DNA from: Reichenbachiella sp.
Lineage (GTDB): Bacteria; Bacteroidota; Bacteroidia; Cytophagales; Cyclobacteriaceae
Assembly: GCF_033344935.1 (NCBI RefSeq)
Contig: NZ_JAWPMM010000001.1
Coordinates: forward strand, 2,528,001 to 2,592,000
Direction: 5' to 3'
DNA length: 64,000 bases
Position 1 is the stretch's first letter; each line of letters begins with the position of its first letter. The translations under genes and the position numbers were made by a program. A model generated the notes under the pieces. The model was not told where the DNA came from. It ran no database searches and worked only from the letters and a program-made list of their open reading frames with translations. Of the stretch, positions 62,053 to 64,000 are shown piece after piece.

Positions 62053-62850
62053 TTGAACATGGAAGTAGCTAAGGTAAGCGACAATATTAAATTCTTACGA
62101 AAGAAATTCGGATACACACAAGAGACATTTGCAGAAGCTATTGGGATCAAAAGATCGCTGGTAGGGGCATATGAAGAAGGTCGAGCTGATCCGAGATTAA
62201 ATAATCTGCTACGTATGTCTGAGGTATTCAACGTGAGTGTGGATACTCTAATAAGCAAGGTAGTCAGTGAGTTGTCTGATGAAGAACTGCATCAGCAGGA
62301 GGAAGGAAGCGCTAAAATATTAGCTATTACAGTAGATAAAGAAGACAATGAAAATATTGAACTGATTCCACAGAAAGCTTCTGCTGGCTATATGAACGGC
62401 TATGCTGACCCTACCTACATTGAAACGATGCCCAAGTTTCAATTACCGATGTTGCCTAAGAATGCTACTTATCGAGCCTTTGAAATATCAGGTGATTCCA
62501 TGTTACCCTTACAGCCTGGAACGGTGATTATCGGAGAGTACGTTGAGAATATTTCTAATATTAAGAATGGAAAGACGTATGTGCTATTGAGCAAAGAGGA
62601 GGGAGTGGTTTACAAAAGAGTCTTTAATTATGTAGAGGAAAATGGAAAACTGTTTCTTGTCTCCGACAATAAGTCCTATGCGCCTTATCAAGTTGATGCT
62701 AAGGATATCATTGAAGTTTGGGAATCAAAGGCATTTATAAGTATCGACTTCCCAGATGCTGATGGGAAAGGAGATCTGTCCATGGAGGAGCTTTCCGGGA
62801 TTGTAAAAAATCTTCAAAACGAAATTATAAAACTCAAGGACTCTAAATAA
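62053..62850 (+). CDS. XRE-family repressor with S24 (LexA-like) peptidase domain
   Basis: 265 residues. HTH_XRE at about 10-65 (NIKFLRKKFGYTQETFAEAI, then RSLVGAYEEGRADPRLNNLL) and an S24 domain at about 120-235: a cleavage-site-like ASAGYMNGY, catalytic Ser in EISGDSMLPLQPGT and Lys in VVYKRVFNYV. This is the layout of phage CI-type or LexA-like repressors that self-cleave under stress; Bacteroidota carry several. A short coiled C-terminal tail follows. The palindromes at 61603-61673 are a plausible binding site; no prophage genes are present here. Confidence 0.88.
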   Translation: MNMEVAKVSDNIKFLRKKFGYTQETFAEAIGIKRSLVGAYEEGRADPRLNNLLRMSEVFNVSVDTLISKVVSELSDEELHQQEEGSAKILAITVDKEDNENIELIPQKASAGYMNGYADPTYIETMPKFQLPMLPKNATYRAFEISGDSMLPLQPGTVIIGEYVENISNIKNGKTYVLLSKEEGVVYKRVFNYVEENGKLFLVSDNKSYAPYQVDAKDIIEVWESKAFISIDFPDADGKGDLSMEELSGIVKNLQNEIIKLKDSK

Positions 62851-62889
62851 AAACACCCCACAAAAAAAAGTTTTTATGGGGTGTTTTTT
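62850..62889. terminator. Bidirectional Rho-independent terminator
   Basis: AAAACACCCCA (62850-62860) and TGGGGTGTTTT (62877-62887) form a perfect 11-bp stem with a 16-base loop, with T and A tracts on both sides. It serves both the S24 repressor gene and the convergent porin gene ending at 62910. Confidence 0.85.
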
Positions 62890-62909
62890 ATGGAATTATT
62901 AATCTGCAG

Positions 62910-64000
62910 TTAGAATCCTATCTCTAGCTGTGCAGAATAAATCATGTTATCATTTTTAGTAGCTCTATCTCTATAGGCTACACTGGCTTGCAGTTTGAGT
63001 GTGTGTCCTACGATATACTTACCAAACCCCAACTCATATCTTCTTTCAGCGTCATCAATTTCAATTCGTTCAGGTCTCACATCTGTGAATCTACCATCAA
63101 TAGACCAGTTGTTTTTGAATAAATAACCGGATTGTATGTTGAAGGCTTGTCCTGTATAGAAGTAGATGTCATCGCCGCTACTTGTCACTCCACTAATTAC
63201 TCCATCGGCTACTCTTTTATGAGCATATTCAGACATGACACTAAAGCCGTTGTACTTGAACATCATATCTACAAAAATGGTAGCCAAGTCACTGTGGACT
63301 TTGTCGCCATTGGTATCAAGAATAAACAATCCTAATTGACCTCTTTGTCTTGATGTTCCAAAGTTATGGTCGTAGGTAGCTCCAATCGAAAGTTTTGGTG
63401 ATTGCTCTCTTGCCAAGTCTTCTCCAAAGTAATCTCCCTTGTCAGTGAATTTCCCGAAAGGTAAGATTTCTCCTCGGAAAGTGTAATCATAGCCAGCCTC
63501 TAAGGATTCGGTGATGTTTCTTCCTTCACCTTTGGTAAGTGCGATAACCTCACGGAGTACTACATTACCCATTTTGTGCTCATGATGTAGCCAAAGCCCT
63601 TTATCACGGTCGATGTTGAATCTGCTGTTCAACCTACTTCGATCAACAAGCTGCAGAGCACCAGATGAAATTACACGTTCTCTGTTACCAGGAAGCTTAG
63701 TTTGACCTACCCATAGTTGCCACCCAGGAAGAAATTTCCATTTCAATACCGCATCAAGTACAATACTTGCTGCGCCGTTGTGTTCAGCAAAGAAGTCACC
63801 TTGATCTCTGTTAGACATCGCTAACTCAATTTTATAATTGATTCTTGGGTCGTATAAATGACCTTTAAACTTCAAGCGGAAACGTCTGATCGTGAATGCA
63901 TCGGCGTACTCATTGGTTTCTAAATCTTGAGCACCGATATACTGCGTTTGAAACCTATTGTTCCATTGCATACTGAAAGAGGAATCTTTCGCCATAAAGC
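62910..64000 (-). CDS. OprP-like phosphate-selective porin, 5' end cut by the window
   Basis: At least 361 residues; the frame is open to the right edge and the visible Met at 63995 is probably internal, since no signal peptide is present. Alternating amphipathic strands fill the sequence (FTIRRFRLKFKGHLYDPRIN, YKIELAMSNRDQGD, LKWKFLPGWQLWVGQTKLP, NVVLREVIALTKGEGRN) and the end is an aromatic-terminated strand MIYSAQLEIGF, as in outer-membrane barrels. The family carries phosphate or similar anions across the outer membrane. The gene converges on the S24 repressor with a shared terminator. Confidence 0.85.
   Translation of the reverse strand, partial: FMAKDSSFSMQWNNRFQTQYIGAQDLETNEYADAFTIRRFRLKFKGHLYDPRINYKIELAMSNRDQGDFFAEHNGAASIVLDAVLKWKFLPGWQLWVGQTKLPGNRERVISSGALQLVDRSRLNSRFNIDRDKGLWLHHEHKMGNVVLREVIALTKGEGRNITESLEAGYDYTFRGEILPFGKFTDKGDYFGEDLAREQSPKLSIGATYDHNFGTSRQRGQLGLFILDTNGDKVHSDLATIFVDMMFKYNGFSVMSEYAHKRVADGVISGVTSSGDDIYFYTGQAFNIQSGYLFKNNWSIDGRFTDVRPERIEIDDAERRYELGFGKYIVGHTLKLQASVAYRDRATKNDNMIYSAQLEIGF

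Noticed and set aside
62053-62850. Prophage immunity region
   Set aside because: The repressor is CI-like, but neighbouring genes are a helicase, a porin and a small unknown protein, with no integrase or phage structural genes.

Overview
The window looks like a chromosome segment from a Bacteroidota bacterium, most likely a marine member of the Cytophagales. This is inferred from moderately AT-rich DNA, promoters of the TAnnTTTG type, many lipoprotein signal peptides, a Wzi-type capsule protein, a Reg_prop/Y_Y_Y sensor kinase, SpoIIE-type response regulators and reliance on TTG/GTG starts in several genes. No marker gene here fixes the genus.

Layout. (1) 1-4676 holds a complete set for making and attaching 2-aminoethylphosphonate (AEP): PEP mutase fused to a nucleotidyltransferase domain, phosphonopyruvate decarboxylase, AEP transaminase (cut by the window edge), a divergent PntC-like cytidylyltransferase and a LicD-family transferase. 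(2) 4657-16282 is a surface-glycan locus: a Stealth phosphotransferase, a cyclic-peptide-exporter-like ABC transporter, several glycosyltransferases (DUF1647-like, GT-A, membrane GT39-like, GT92, PLOD/procollagen-like), a Wzi outer-membrane protein, a Glf-like flavoprotein and a methyltransferase. Together (1) and (2) suggest a surface polysaccharide decorated with phosphonate. (3) 16306-30205 is mostly housekeeping and signalling: tRNA-Asp, acyl-CoA dehydrogenase, a SiaB-kinase / histidine kinase / PP2C-response-regulator cluster, thrS, an FKBP lipoprotein and mnmE. (4) 30342-35317 is a sensor kinase and its LuxR-type response regulator, the latter split by an IS3-family element whose removal restores the frame exactly.

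(5) 36812-47144 is a sugar-oxidation cluster in two divergent halves: GMC dehydrogenase with its small subunit, cytochrome c and a Tat isomerase on the minus strand; AraC regulator, MFS transporter, Gfo/Idh dehydrogenase, a second isomerase and a DUF1080 hydrolase on the other side. It fits oxidation of glycosides to 3-keto sugars and their cleavage. An orphan secreted-protein gene bounded by imperfect inverted repeats sits between the halves. (6) 47231-64000 contains a divergent TruA paralogue, a PadR/ABC-permease pair, a GIY-YIG gene embedded in fold-back repeats with a truncated second copy, an ABC-F ATPase, a sorbosone-dehydrogenase-like lipoprotein with an esterase, an M1 peptidase, a DEAD-box helicase, an S24 repressor next to a palindrome cluster, and a truncated OprP-like porin.

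Most unusual features: the phosphonate-tailoring locus beside glycosyltransferases that resemble metazoan enzymes; the GIY-YIG gene/repeat module with a decayed second unit; the scarless IS3 disruption of a response regulator; and the inverted-repeat-bounded cassette at 40641-41703.
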